Source: an uncultured Bacteroidia bacterium (lineage in GTDB: Bacteria > Bacteroidota > Bacteroidia > Bacteroidales > Prolixibacteraceae). From it: DNA of 64,000 bases. Location: positions 1-64,000 of the forward strand of contig CAIVMQ010000113.1 of assembly GCA_903907075.1 (NCBI GenBank). Reading direction: 5' to 3'. The position numbers and the translations under genes were made by a program. This document shows, one piece after another, positions 10,965-19,327 of the stretch (position 1 is the first letter of the stretch; each line of letters opens with the position of its first letter). The notes under the pieces were generated by a model. The model saw nothing but the letters and a program-made list of their open reading frames with translations. It made no database searches and was not told the origin of the DNA.

Positions 10965-10972
10965 CAAAGGTA
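10965..10972 (-). promoter_or_regulatory. Bacteroidetes-type -7 element for typA
   Basis: TACCTTTG on the minus strand about 20 nt upstream of the typA start. Confidence 0.45.
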
Positions 10973-11475
10973 GTCAATTATTCGATGGTTTAACCTACCT
11001 ATCACTTATCTCACTAATCTATTCTATCAATGGCATTTATAAACTTTATTGCAATCTTAATATTATGTTAGGAATCAAACAGTGTGTGAGGTTAACATGT
11101 TGTTTTTAAATCGGATATATCCGATTGGGTTGTTTTAGGCTTGTCGTTATATCTCTCTTACTGTTAGCCTGATAGTCTATGAATTTTTGAAGATCAATCA
11201 TCATTGTTTCTTTCCTATTGTACGGATTGTGAGTTCTGATTTAGTTTTTAATACGCTACAGGAACTGCTATATTATTTTAATATTAATTAAAACTAATTT
11301 TTGCATCTTTAACGTGTCTGATCCACCTCTGTGGTCTGTTTTTGTATGACACGATTAATTTTTAAAGTGGGATTCAGGATTAATGATTATTCAGTTTTTA
11401 TTTGCCATATTTGCGTACCATTCTTGACAGGGATGTTTTTAATTTTTCTTCCATTTTGAACATAAATATTTTCGC

Positions 11476-12318
11476 ATGAAGTATATAGGTGCACATGTTA
11501 GTGCGGGTGGTGGCGTTGAAAATGCTCCGCTTAATGCCAAGGCAATCGGGGCTAAGGCGTTTGCCCTTTTTACAAAGAATCAAAAACAATGGAATGCTGC
11601 CCCTTTAACCGCGGCCAGTATCGCTGCCTTTAAACACAATTGCGATACGCATGGTTTTTTGCCTGAGATGATCCTTCCACACGATAGCTATTTGATAAAT
11701 CTTGGTCATCCAGAAGAGGAGGGGCTTAATAAATCAAGAGAGGCCTTCAATGATGAGATGTTACGTTGTGAGCAACTCGGATTGAAAATGTTAAATTTCC
11801 ATCCTGGAAGTCATCTAAATAAAATATCCCCCTCCGAATGTTTGTCTAGAATTGCCGAATCAATTAATATTGCGTTGCGGGCTACTCATGGTGTTTCTGC
11901 AGTAATTGAAAATACAGCAGGGCAGGGAACCAATATGGGATATGCATTTGAACATCTTGCTGAGATTATTAGCCAGGTTGATGATAAATCGCGCGTAGGG
12001 GTATGCCTCGATACCTGTCATACCTTTACCGCAGGCTATGACCTGCGGACAAAAGATGTTTTTGATCAGACATTTTCGAAATTTGATGAAGTAGTAGGCT
12101 TTAATTACCTGCGTGCTATTCACCTCAACGATTCCAAAAAAGAGTTAGCTACACGTGTCGATCGACACAACAGTATTGGACAAGGATTTATCGGAATGGA
12201 GCTTTTTGAGTTGATTATGAACGATTCCAATTTTGATCAAATGCCCATTATCCTCGAAACTCCCGATGATACGATTTGGGCAGAAGAGATACGATTATTA
12301 TATTCATTTATTAGATAG
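11476..12318 (+). CDS. nfo: Deoxyribonuclease IV (endonuclease IV)
   Basis: 280-aa [58 protein letters not shown]. Confidence 0.95.
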   Translation: MKYIGAHVSAGGGVENAPLNAKAIGAKAFALFTKNQKQWNAAPLTAASIAAFKHNCDTHGFLPEMILPHDSYLINLGHPEEEGLNKSREAFNDEMLRCEQLGLKMLNFHPGSHLNKISPSECLSRIAESINIALRATHGVSAVIENTAGQGTNMGYAFEHLAEIISQVDDKSRVGVCLDTCHTFTAGYDLRTKDVFDQTFSKFDEVVGFNYLRAIHLNDSKKELATRVDRHNSIGQGFIGMELFELIMNDSNFDQMPIILETPDDTIWAEEIRLLYSFIR

Positions 12319-12521
12319 TTTTATTGGTTATTTTTTTTGTTTAATTAATCAATTAATTATATTTGTAAAGTATATGATACTAAATAAGTTCAGCCTCCGG
12401 ACTTTAATTCCATTCAGAAGTAATTTAACTGTTTATTGTTAAGGTTTAGGCCTGATTAGTATTGTGTGATTTCTAGCTTGTTTTTCCGATTTTCCAAGTC
12501 ATTTATTATAGCTAAATTTGT

Positions 12522-13049
12522 ATGGAAGATTATTTTTCTCCGGAAGAGATCCGAACTTTAATTAGTAGGTGTGACTCTGACCGTCAGCGAATTGTATTAT
12601 TCTTACTGTATAATTATGGATTATCAGTTGCAGAGGCTGCCGAATTAAAGGCAGGGCAATTTATGCTGAAACCCGATTATATACTCTTTAATTTTAACCG
12701 GAAAATTACCGGTAAAAGCCATACCTACAAGATACAATCTGAAAATTCCCGCCTGTTTTACAGAGTGCTTAGCAAGTTGCAACATCACGAACCTCTCTTG
12801 CACAAAGATAAAAACCTTCCGGTTTCAGAGTCAATAATTAAGAAAGACCTGTTTGACCTTGCCATAACAATGAATCGCAAGATTATAGATTCTCAGTTAT
12901 TTGAAAGTCATTTGTTTTGGTTGTTTCGTAAAGGTGTGAGTTTTGCTCAGGCTGTAGAAGAGTATGGGCTCGCTCTTTCGGGAAAACCATTTAAGATTTG
13001 GGAAAGTGCTATGCTTTCGGGACGACTATGGCCTGTTCTTTTGGATTAA
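12522..13049 (+). CDS. Degenerate tyrosine-recombinase-like protein (catalytic residues apparently lost)
   Basis: 175-aa ORF; LLYNYGLSVAEAAELKAGQF resembles the Xer box I region and SHLFWLFRKGVSFAQAVEEYGLA resembles the box II region, without the canonical Arg and HxxR. Confidence 0.5.
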   Translation: MEDYFSPEEIRTLISRCDSDRQRIVLFLLYNYGLSVAEAAELKAGQFMLKPDYILFNFNRKITGKSHTYKIQSENSRLFYRVLSKLQHHEPLLHKDKNLPVSESIIKKDLFDLAITMNRKIIDSQLFESHLFWLFRKGVSFAQAVEEYGLALSGKPFKIWESAMLSGRLWPVLLD

Positions 13050-13075
13050 CCATTTAATTTTGGACAATTATTAAT

Positions 13076-14503
13076 TTATTTAGTTATCCCCTTCCGAGAA
13101 TCTGTTCTAAAGGGATTAGCCGGTAGACCTTCACTGTTATATAGGTTTAGATCGTCGGGGTTATCTGCCCAGCCATACCTTATTTCAGCAGGGTGGTTAA
13201 CTTCATCACTAGAGATGCTTATCGTATTGCTCCCTGTGATAATAGCTTTGGCCCATTTGAATGGACCGTCTTTTGTTGCGATAGTAAATCCGGTGATATA
13301 ACCATATTTACTGTTTGCCTGCAGTCCTTTGCCAACATGATCGAATGTTACCTCGATATTGCTTTGGGTGACTTTCATCCCTTTGTAGGTTGGTCCGGTA
13401 TAGACCAGAGTTTCTCCATAGGCAACCTTTCTGGCAGCCAAGGAGAGTCGATATCCAACTGTTTGTTTATCGGTAGGATGAATATCAACCGCATCACCAA
13501 CATCGATAATCGTAGCCATTCCTGTATTTTCTAACTCAAGTGTTTGGGTCTGCGCTTCCCTTAATTCTGCCCACTCACTTTCTGAGGGCTCGGGAACACT
13601 CTTTTTGAAATTAGCCAATTGAACGAACAAGAAAGGGAAATTTCCTTCTCCCCATTTGGTTCGCCAGTCTTTGATCATATTTGGAAATACCCGCTTGTAT
13701 TGTTGAGCTCGAGAAGCATTCGATTCCCCCTGGTACCAAATAGCACCCTTGATTCCGTAAGGTATTATGGGATTTAGCATTCCATTATAAAGCAATGTGG
13801 GATAGCTGTTGGGATTTACTTTCCCACTACTCATATCAACACTTTTAAGTTTTTCTAACAAACTTGAAAAGTCAGGGTCTAAAGCGATCGCCTCAGGGCT
13901 CATCCATGTTTCTGCGACCGTTCCACCCCAGGAGGTATGAATAAGGCCAATCGGTACCTTTGCTTCTTCAGAGAGATTACGTCCAAAGAAATATCCTACA
14001 GCAGAGCACTCTGATACTGTCTGAGGTGAGCAGACAGCCCATTCTCCCTCCTCCAGATTCTCCTGAGGCTCCTTAGCGACTCTCTTTCCAACCGTAAAGA
14101 ATCTGATCGATGGATAGTTAGCCGCTGCAATTTCAGCGGCGGCATTTTTTGTAGAGGAGACTTTAAATTCCATATTCGATTGTCCTGAGCATACCCAAAC
14201 TTCTCCGATCAGAATATTAGAGATCGTTTTTATATCCTTGCCCTTAACACTCATCGTATATGGCCCTCCATAGTTCATCTTTGGAAGATCAATACGCCAT
14301 TTCCCATCCTTGCCTGCGCGCGTGCTTTTTACACTCTTGTCGATTGTTATTGTGATCTTTTCGTTTGGTGAGGCCCATCCCCAGACAGGAATAGCGATTC
14401 CCTGCTGAAGAACCATGTTATTACTGAAAAATGGGGGCAGTTTAATCTGTGAGAATCCTGCCATCGTTAACAAAAGCAGAAATAATACGAGTTTAGTTTT
14501 CAT
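13076..14503 (-). CDS. Sialate O-acetylesterase (SGNH/SASA family)
   Basis: 475-aa ORF with signal peptide; FSNNMVLQQGIAIPVWGWA, VWVCSGQSNMEFKV, GAIWYQGESNASRAQQY, DIHPTDK. Confidence 0.93.
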   Translation of the reverse strand: MKTKLVLFLLLLTMAGFSQIKLPPFFSNNMVLQQGIAIPVWGWASPNEKITITIDKSVKSTRAGKDGKWRIDLPKMNYGGPYTMSVKGKDIKTISNILIGEVWVCSGQSNMEFKVSSTKNAAAEIAAANYPSIRFFTVGKRVAKEPQENLEEGEWAVCSPQTVSECSAVGYFFGRNLSEEAKVPIGLIHTSWGGTVAETWMSPEAIALDPDFSSLLEKLKSVDMSSGKVNPNSYPTLLYNGMLNPIIPYGIKGAIWYQGESNASRAQQYKRVFPNMIKDWRTKWGEGNFPFLFVQLANFKKSVPEPSESEWAELREAQTQTLELENTGMATIIDVGDAVDIHPTDKQTVGYRLSLAARKVAYGETLVYTGPTYKGMKVTQSNIEVTFDHVGKGLQANSKYGYITGFTIATKDGPFKWAKAIITGSNTISISSDEVNHPAEIRYGWADNPDDLNLYNSEGLPANPFRTDSRKGITK

Positions 14504-14599
14504 TAGTGTTTCTTTTGTTGTGAGTGTTTAGTTTGATTAGTATAGTTTTATTTTTATTCTTTTTTAGTGAATAAGCAGCTCTAAATTAAAGACTTAAAT

Positions 14600-15388
14600 T
14601 TAATTAATTTTTATTGTTCCTGTTAAGTAAGTAGTTGCTTCACCTGATATTAATACGCGATCGTTGAGAAGCTCACATTCGAGTTTGCCACTTCTCGAGG
14701 AGAGCTGCTGAGCTTTAAATGTACTCTTTCCTAATCGAGCTGCCCAGAATGGAACCAAGGAGGTATGTGCAGATCCTGTTACAGGATCTTCGTTTATCCC
14801 AACAGCTGGTGCAAAGAATCGCGAAACAAAATCACAGTCTATTCCTGGCGCAGTAACTATTAGTCCACGCGCATCAATATTCTTTAAAATGCTGAAATCT
14901 GGGCTGAGTGATTCAATATCGCCCTGTGATGAAAAGTAAAGTAGGTAATCGGTTTTCCCTTTCCAAAGTTCTATTGGTGTTTTCCCCAATCCCTCAAAAA
15001 GATTCTCAGGGGCCACTGCAGGAGCAAGATGATCAGCAGGGAAATTTAAAGTAAGTACCGTTCCACTTCTTTTTACTTCAAGTATTCCGCTATGACGAGA
15101 TTTAAAGAGCAGCTGATCATCCACATAATTTAGATGATTAAAAAGGATGTGGGCTGCGGCTAAGGTTGCATGGCCGCATAAATCGACCTCTACAAGTGGG
15201 GTAAACCATCTAATCTCGTAATAATTCTCCCGTTTAACAAAAAAGGCCGTCTCTGAGAGATTATTTTCAGTCGCTATATTTTGAAGCAAATCATCCTCGA
15301 GCCAATTTTCCAGTGGAGATACCGCGGCTGGATTTCCCCTGAAGATTTTCTCCGCAAAGGCATCTACGGTATATATTGGAAGATTCAT
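14600..15388 (-). CDS. PhzF family phenazine biosynthesis-like isomerase
   Basis: 262-aa ORF; VDAFAEKIFRGNPAAV, NLSETAFF, RWFTPLVEVDLCGHATLA, EDPVTGSAHTSLVPFWA. Confidence 0.93.
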   Translation of the reverse strand: MNLPIYTVDAFAEKIFRGNPAAVSPLENWLEDDLLQNIATENNLSETAFFVKRENYYEIRWFTPLVEVDLCGHATLAAAHILFNHLNYVDDQLLFKSRHSGILEVKRSGTVLTLNFPADHLAPAVAPENLFEGLGKTPIELWKGKTDYLLYFSSQGDIESLSPDFSILKNIDARGLIVTAPGIDCDFVSRFFAPAVGINEDPVTGSAHTSLVPFWAARLGKSTFKAQQLSSRSGKLECELLNDRVLISGEATTYLTGTIKIN

Positions 15389-15514
15389 AGCGAAAACTTT
15401 TCTTTTTAAAGAAAGGGTGTTTATTTTTCAAAGGTAGCATATCAATTGTAAAATCACAATTCGTTCATTTTAGACTTAGTTTTATTATTTTAGGACTTTA
15501 ATTATATCCACTTA

Positions 15515-16282
15515 ATGCGAAACTATATTCTTTCAGAAACAAATTGGAAGGCAGTAAAACAGACAGACTTTCAGCTGGCTGTCTTACCATGGGGAGCCAC
15601 CGAGGCTCATAATTACCATCTTCCATATGGCACCGATACTATTATTGCAGGGCGTATCGCAGAGGCGGCGGCCCAATTAGCCTCTAATCGTGGTGGAAAG
15701 GTAATCGTCCTGCCCACAATTCCGTATGGAGTTAATACTGGTCAGCGTGACATAACACTCGATATGAATTTAAATCCGAGTACTCAACTGCTTATTCTTA
15801 AAGATTTAATTACAGTATTAGATCGGCAAGGAATATTTAAGTTGGTGATTCTAAATGCGCATGGGGGAAATGATTTTAAGCAGATGATTAGGGAACTAAA
15901 TCTTGAATTTCCACAAATGTTTATTTGTCAATGTGATTGGTTTAAAATTTCGGGGGCTTCAGATTATTTTGAAGATATGGGTGAGCATGCCGGTGAAGTT
16001 GAGACTAGTTTCATGCAGTATTTAACCCCTGAATTGGTGTTGCCACTTCATGAAGCCGGTGATGGTAAGGCAAAGGTATTTGCAGTTAATGCGCTAAATG
16101 AATCATGGGCATGGGCTGAACGAGAGTGGTCCAAGGTTACTAAGGATACTGGAATTGGCAATCCGGCTAAGGCGAATAAAGAGAAGGGGGAGGCATTTTT
16201 TACGTTTGTAGTTGCCAAAATTGGGGAATTTCTCTTTGAGTTAACTGTAATAGACTTATCAGCAATGTACCGCGACAAGTAA
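15515..16282 (+). CDS. Creatininase family protein
   Basis: 255-aa ORF; LPWGATEAHNYHLPYGTDTIIAGRIAE, LNAHGGNDFKQMIRE, DMGEHAGEVETS. Confidence 0.92.
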   Translation: MRNYILSETNWKAVKQTDFQLAVLPWGATEAHNYHLPYGTDTIIAGRIAEAAAQLASNRGGKVIVLPTIPYGVNTGQRDITLDMNLNPSTQLLILKDLITVLDRQGIFKLVILNAHGGNDFKQMIRELNLEFPQMFICQCDWFKISGASDYFEDMGEHAGEVETSFMQYLTPELVLPLHEAGDGKAKVFAVNALNESWAWAEREWSKVTKDTGIGNPAKANKEKGEAFFTFVVAKIGEFLFELTVIDLSAMYRDK

Positions 16283-16309
16283 AAGTTTTTAGGTATTGGC
16301 ATAAAACAC

Positions 16310-16343
16310 AAATGGGAACTACTCTTTCAAGTTGTTCCCATTT
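16310..16343 (-). terminator. Hairpin at the 3' end of the candidate ncRNA, shared with the convergent creatininase gene
   Basis: AAATGGGAAC / GTTCCCATTT 10-bp stem; minus strand continues GTGTTTTAT. Confidence 0.6.
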
Positions 16344-16850
16344 CGTCGCTGATAAATTGCTTTATCTGCGGCGTCAGACTACGGTTATCATGGTTGGCTG
16401 CTTTTTACCGCTTTCCTGCTTACGCATTACAGCGATTACTTTCGCAACCCATCGCTTTTGGATTCGGCTGTTTAGAACCTTACCCTCTTGCTGTTCCTTC
16501 GGTTCCCCTTGCGGTCGACCTTCCAGAACGGAGTGCCTCTAGATATGCAGGGTGGTTCATCTCTTTCGATCTGCCTTCTGCTGCATGAAACATATCGGCC
16601 TTACAGCCTCTTTGTTTCTCGGATTACCTTACAAAACTTTCGTTCCTTGTCTCCTCCGACCTTCGACTCAACCTTCTAATGAACGACTAGCGTTATTTCC
16701 GGCTGATTGTCCGATTGGATCACCTCCTCTCGTTCAACCTCTGACTCCTCTGATGCGCAAACCCTAAAGTTTGACCGATCCGGATCCTTACTCAACTAAG
16801 TGTCTCTCTCCGTCTCCACATCTTCAAAGTAACCTTTTATCGCTTATCTG
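16310..16850 (-). ncRNA. Candidate large structured non-coding RNA, family not identified
   Basis: No convincing protein in any frame. GC-enriched and purine-rich on the minus strand. GNRA-capped hairpins on that strand: GATAAA-GCAA-TTTATC (16351-16366), TGC-GTAA-GCA (16417-16426), AGCGA..TTGC-GAAA-GTAA-TCGCT (16431-16456), ACAA..AAC-GAAA-GTTTTGT (16631-16650). Promoter upstream and hairpin at the 3' end. Confidence 0.65.
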
Positions 16851-16856
16851 ATATTT

Positions 16857-16888
16857 CAAATATACTACAGATAGTACCCCGAATGCAA
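16857..16888 (-). promoter_or_regulatory. Bacteroidetes-type promoter for the candidate ncRNA
   Basis: Minus strand TTGC (16885-16888), 20 nt, TATATTTG (16857-16864). Confidence 0.6.
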
Positions 16889-17171
16889 CTATTTCATCAT
16901 TTTTGTATCAACAATGTATCAACCTTTAATTAACATAAATTATGAACAATTGTTTATACTGTAAATCCATTTAAGTATATGCAAATAAGGAGCTAACGAT
17001 TTTTTACTTCGGATTATTTTAATTGCTGCTTCTTTCTGGTATTGCAGATTTTAAAAATAACAGTAGATAAATAACAATCATCAGGAAGATTTGGATCTTT
17101 TAAAATGCGCAATAAACCATAAGCGACAAGATAACCGTACAACTGAATCTGAGATGAAACCTTGTGAATGC

Positions 17172-18347
17172 TTACTCAGTAGATATATTTCCTACCGGAG
17201 CATACATTCGAACTTCATCACGTGTTATTGATTTAGTACACAAAATAATTAACCGTTCAATTACATTGCGAAATTCTCTGATATTTCCCGGCCATTGATG
17301 GTTTTGTAATTCTTCAAGAGCTTCAGGTTCGATCTCTTTAGGGGGTTGGCCGTATTCGGAGCAGATCATCTCAATAAAGTGTTGTGCCAATAGGGGGATA
17401 TCTTCTTTTCTGCTTTCAAGCGAGGGGACTTTGATAAGGATTACACTTAGACGGTGGTACAAATCTTCGCGGAAATTACCATTGCGGATCTCTTGATTAA
17501 GATCTTTATTCGTGGCAGCAATGACCCTGACATTAACTTTAATGGGGCTATCGCTCCCTACCCGAGTTATGATATTTTCCTGCAGTGCACGTAATACTTT
17601 TGATTGTGCCGAATAACTCATGTCTCCTATTTCATCCAAGAAAAGTGTCCCGCCATCAGCTTGCTCAAATTTGCCTTTGCGTTGCCTGATTGCTGAGGTG
17701 AAGGCCCCTTTTTCGTGCCCAAATAATTCACTCTCAATTAATTCAGAAGGAATAGCCGCGCAGTTGACCTCTATAAATGGGGCCTCCGAACGTGCAGAGA
17801 GCTGATGCAGTCGACGCGCGACAAGCTCTTTCCCTGTGCCATTAGCACCCGTAATAAGAACTTTGGCATCCGTGGGGGCAACGCGATCGGTCATCTCAAT
17901 CACTTTTTTTATTGGCAGTGATTCCCCTATGATCTCATACTGTTTGTTGATTTTTTGTTTTAATACAAGGGTCTCTTTAACCAGCAGCGTTTTATTACCC
18001 GCATTTCGAATGGTAATTAATAATCGGTTTAAGTCAAGAGGTTTAACGATAAAATCGAATGCCCCCTTTTTAATTGCCTCTACGGCTGTGTCAATATTCC
18101 CATGCCCCGATATCATAACGACTGTTGTTTCTGGCTTGAGCTCGATGATCTTCTCAAGCACCTCTATCCCATCCATCTCAGGCATTTTAATGTCGCAAAG
18201 GATAATGTCATAATCTGTTGCTTTTGCCATCTCAAGTCCCAAAGCCCCATTCTCTGCAACCTCAACGGCATACCCTTCAAAGCCTAAGATCTCCTTTAAG
18301 GTATTTCGGATGCTCCGCTCATCATCGATAACCAATATCTTTACCAT
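17172..18347 (-). CDS. NtrC-type sigma54 response regulator (receiver plus AAA+), no evident C-terminal HTH
   Basis: 391-aa ORF; receiver DYDIILCDIKMPEMDG, GANGTGKELVARRLHQLSARS, GAFTSA, ESELFGHEKG; ORF ends shortly after NHQWPGNIREFRNVIERLIIL. Confidence 0.92.
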   Translation of the reverse strand: MVKILVIDDERSIRNTLKEILGFEGYAVEVAENGALGLEMAKATDYDIILCDIKMPEMDGIEVLEKIIELKPETTVVMISGHGNIDTAVEAIKKGAFDFIVKPLDLNRLLITIRNAGNKTLLVKETLVLKQKINKQYEIIGESLPIKKVIEMTDRVAPTDAKVLITGANGTGKELVARRLHQLSARSEAPFIEVNCAAIPSELIESELFGHEKGAFTSAIRQRKGKFEQADGGTLFLDEIGDMSYSAQSKVLRALQENIITRVGSDSPIKVNVRVIAATNKDLNQEIRNGNFREDLYHRLSVILIKVPSLESRKEDIPLLAQHFIEMICSEYGQPPKEIEPEALEELQNHQWPGNIREFRNVIERLIILCTKSITRDEVRMYAPVGNISTE

Positions 18348-18349
18348 CT

Positions 18350-19285
18350 TTAAATATTATATTTTTTACCAATTAGTTGATCCATAACTCCCTCTTTGAG
18401 TGAATTATGGGTGTGGATAAGTCTGTTGATCTGTAATTTCCCAAGTAAAAAGTTGGTGAAGATTGAAGCAATTACAATCATTTCGACACGCATAATCTCC
18501 ATCCCTTTAAGTGTACTTCGTGATTGATGATTTGAATCAATAAGCTTTTTGTGGATCACGCTATAGTCGGCCAGGGGAAGTTCTGATACGGTTCTTATTT
18601 TTCTGTCGGGCTCCTCTTGTTCATAAATATCCATAAATGTGTCAAAGGCACCCGAGCAACCTACGAGTGTTTGTGGCCGATGTTTATTGCTTACTTCCCA
18701 GAGCTCAGAGAGGTGGCTGTCGAACCAATTTTCAATAGCTGAAATTTCTGTTGACGTGGTTGGATCTGACATCGGGACTACTTCTAAAACTCGGGCTATA
18801 CCAATATTGACGCTTCGCTTCCAGATTATCGTGTCGTCCTCAGCTAGAATAAACTCAATGCTTCCACCTCCAATGTCAACGATAAGGTATTTACCGATTC
18901 GAGAAGGCAGTGCAAGGCGAACTCCTCTGAAAATTAGTAATGCCTCAGTCTCCCCATCGATGATTTCGATCTTCCATCCTAACTTATCGGAGCTCTTCTT
19001 TAGAAATTCATCTCTGTTTAAGGCTCCTCGCAGAGCCGATGTGCCAATCACGCGTAAAGGGATATCCCCGTATTTCTTTAAGGTAGTAGCATGTTGCTGA
19101 AGTGCTCCGATGCCACGTTCCATCGCATCTGGAAGTAATATCATGTTATTTATACCTCCACGACCAAGTTTAACCGGCAGCTTTTTATCGTATACCGTGC
19201 GGCATGAGCCGTCTGGCTCAAGATACGCTATTAGTAAGTTGCAGGTATTTGTCCCAAGATCTATTACCGCATAATGGTTCATCAC
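18350..19285 (-). CDS. Ppx/GppA phosphatase family protein
   Basis: 311-aa ORF; AVIDLGTNTCNLLIA, YLIVDIGGGSIEFILA, VGCSGAFDTFMDI. Confidence 0.9.
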   Translation of the reverse strand: MMNHYAVIDLGTNTCNLLIAYLEPDGSCRTVYDKKLPVKLGRGGINNMILLPDAMERGIGALQQHATTLKKYGDIPLRVIGTSALRGALNRDEFLKKSSDKLGWKIEIIDGETEALLIFRGVRLALPSRIGKYLIVDIGGGSIEFILAEDDTIIWKRSVNIGIARVLEVVPMSDPTTSTEISAIENWFDSHLSELWEVSNKHRPQTLVGCSGAFDTFMDIYEQEEPDRKIRTVSELPLADYSVIHKKLIDSNHQSRSTLKGMEIMRVEMIVIASIFTNFLLGKLQINRLIHTHNSLKEGVMDQLIGKKYNI

Positions 19286-19327
19286 ACTAAATTAGATTGG
19301 TGTAAAGGTAATTCATAACTTGTTTAT

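Noticed and set aside
12233-12442. 69-aa ORF overlapping the nfo 3' end
   Set aside because: Out-of-frame overlap with nfo and no protein-like motifs.
16681-16730. Possible 16S rRNA gene fragment because of TTGGATCACCTCCT
   Set aside because: The preceding bases do not match the conserved 16S helix 45 region; only the 14-nt match is convincing, so it is reported as complementarity, not as an rRNA gene.
16312-16767. Four overlapping plus-strand ORFs of 63-76 aa (e.g. MGTTLSSCSHFVADK..., MAAFYRFPAYALQ...)
   Set aside because: They overlap in different frames, have low-complexity Ser/Pro/Phe/Leu composition and no recognisable motifs; better explained as antisense to the candidate structured RNA.
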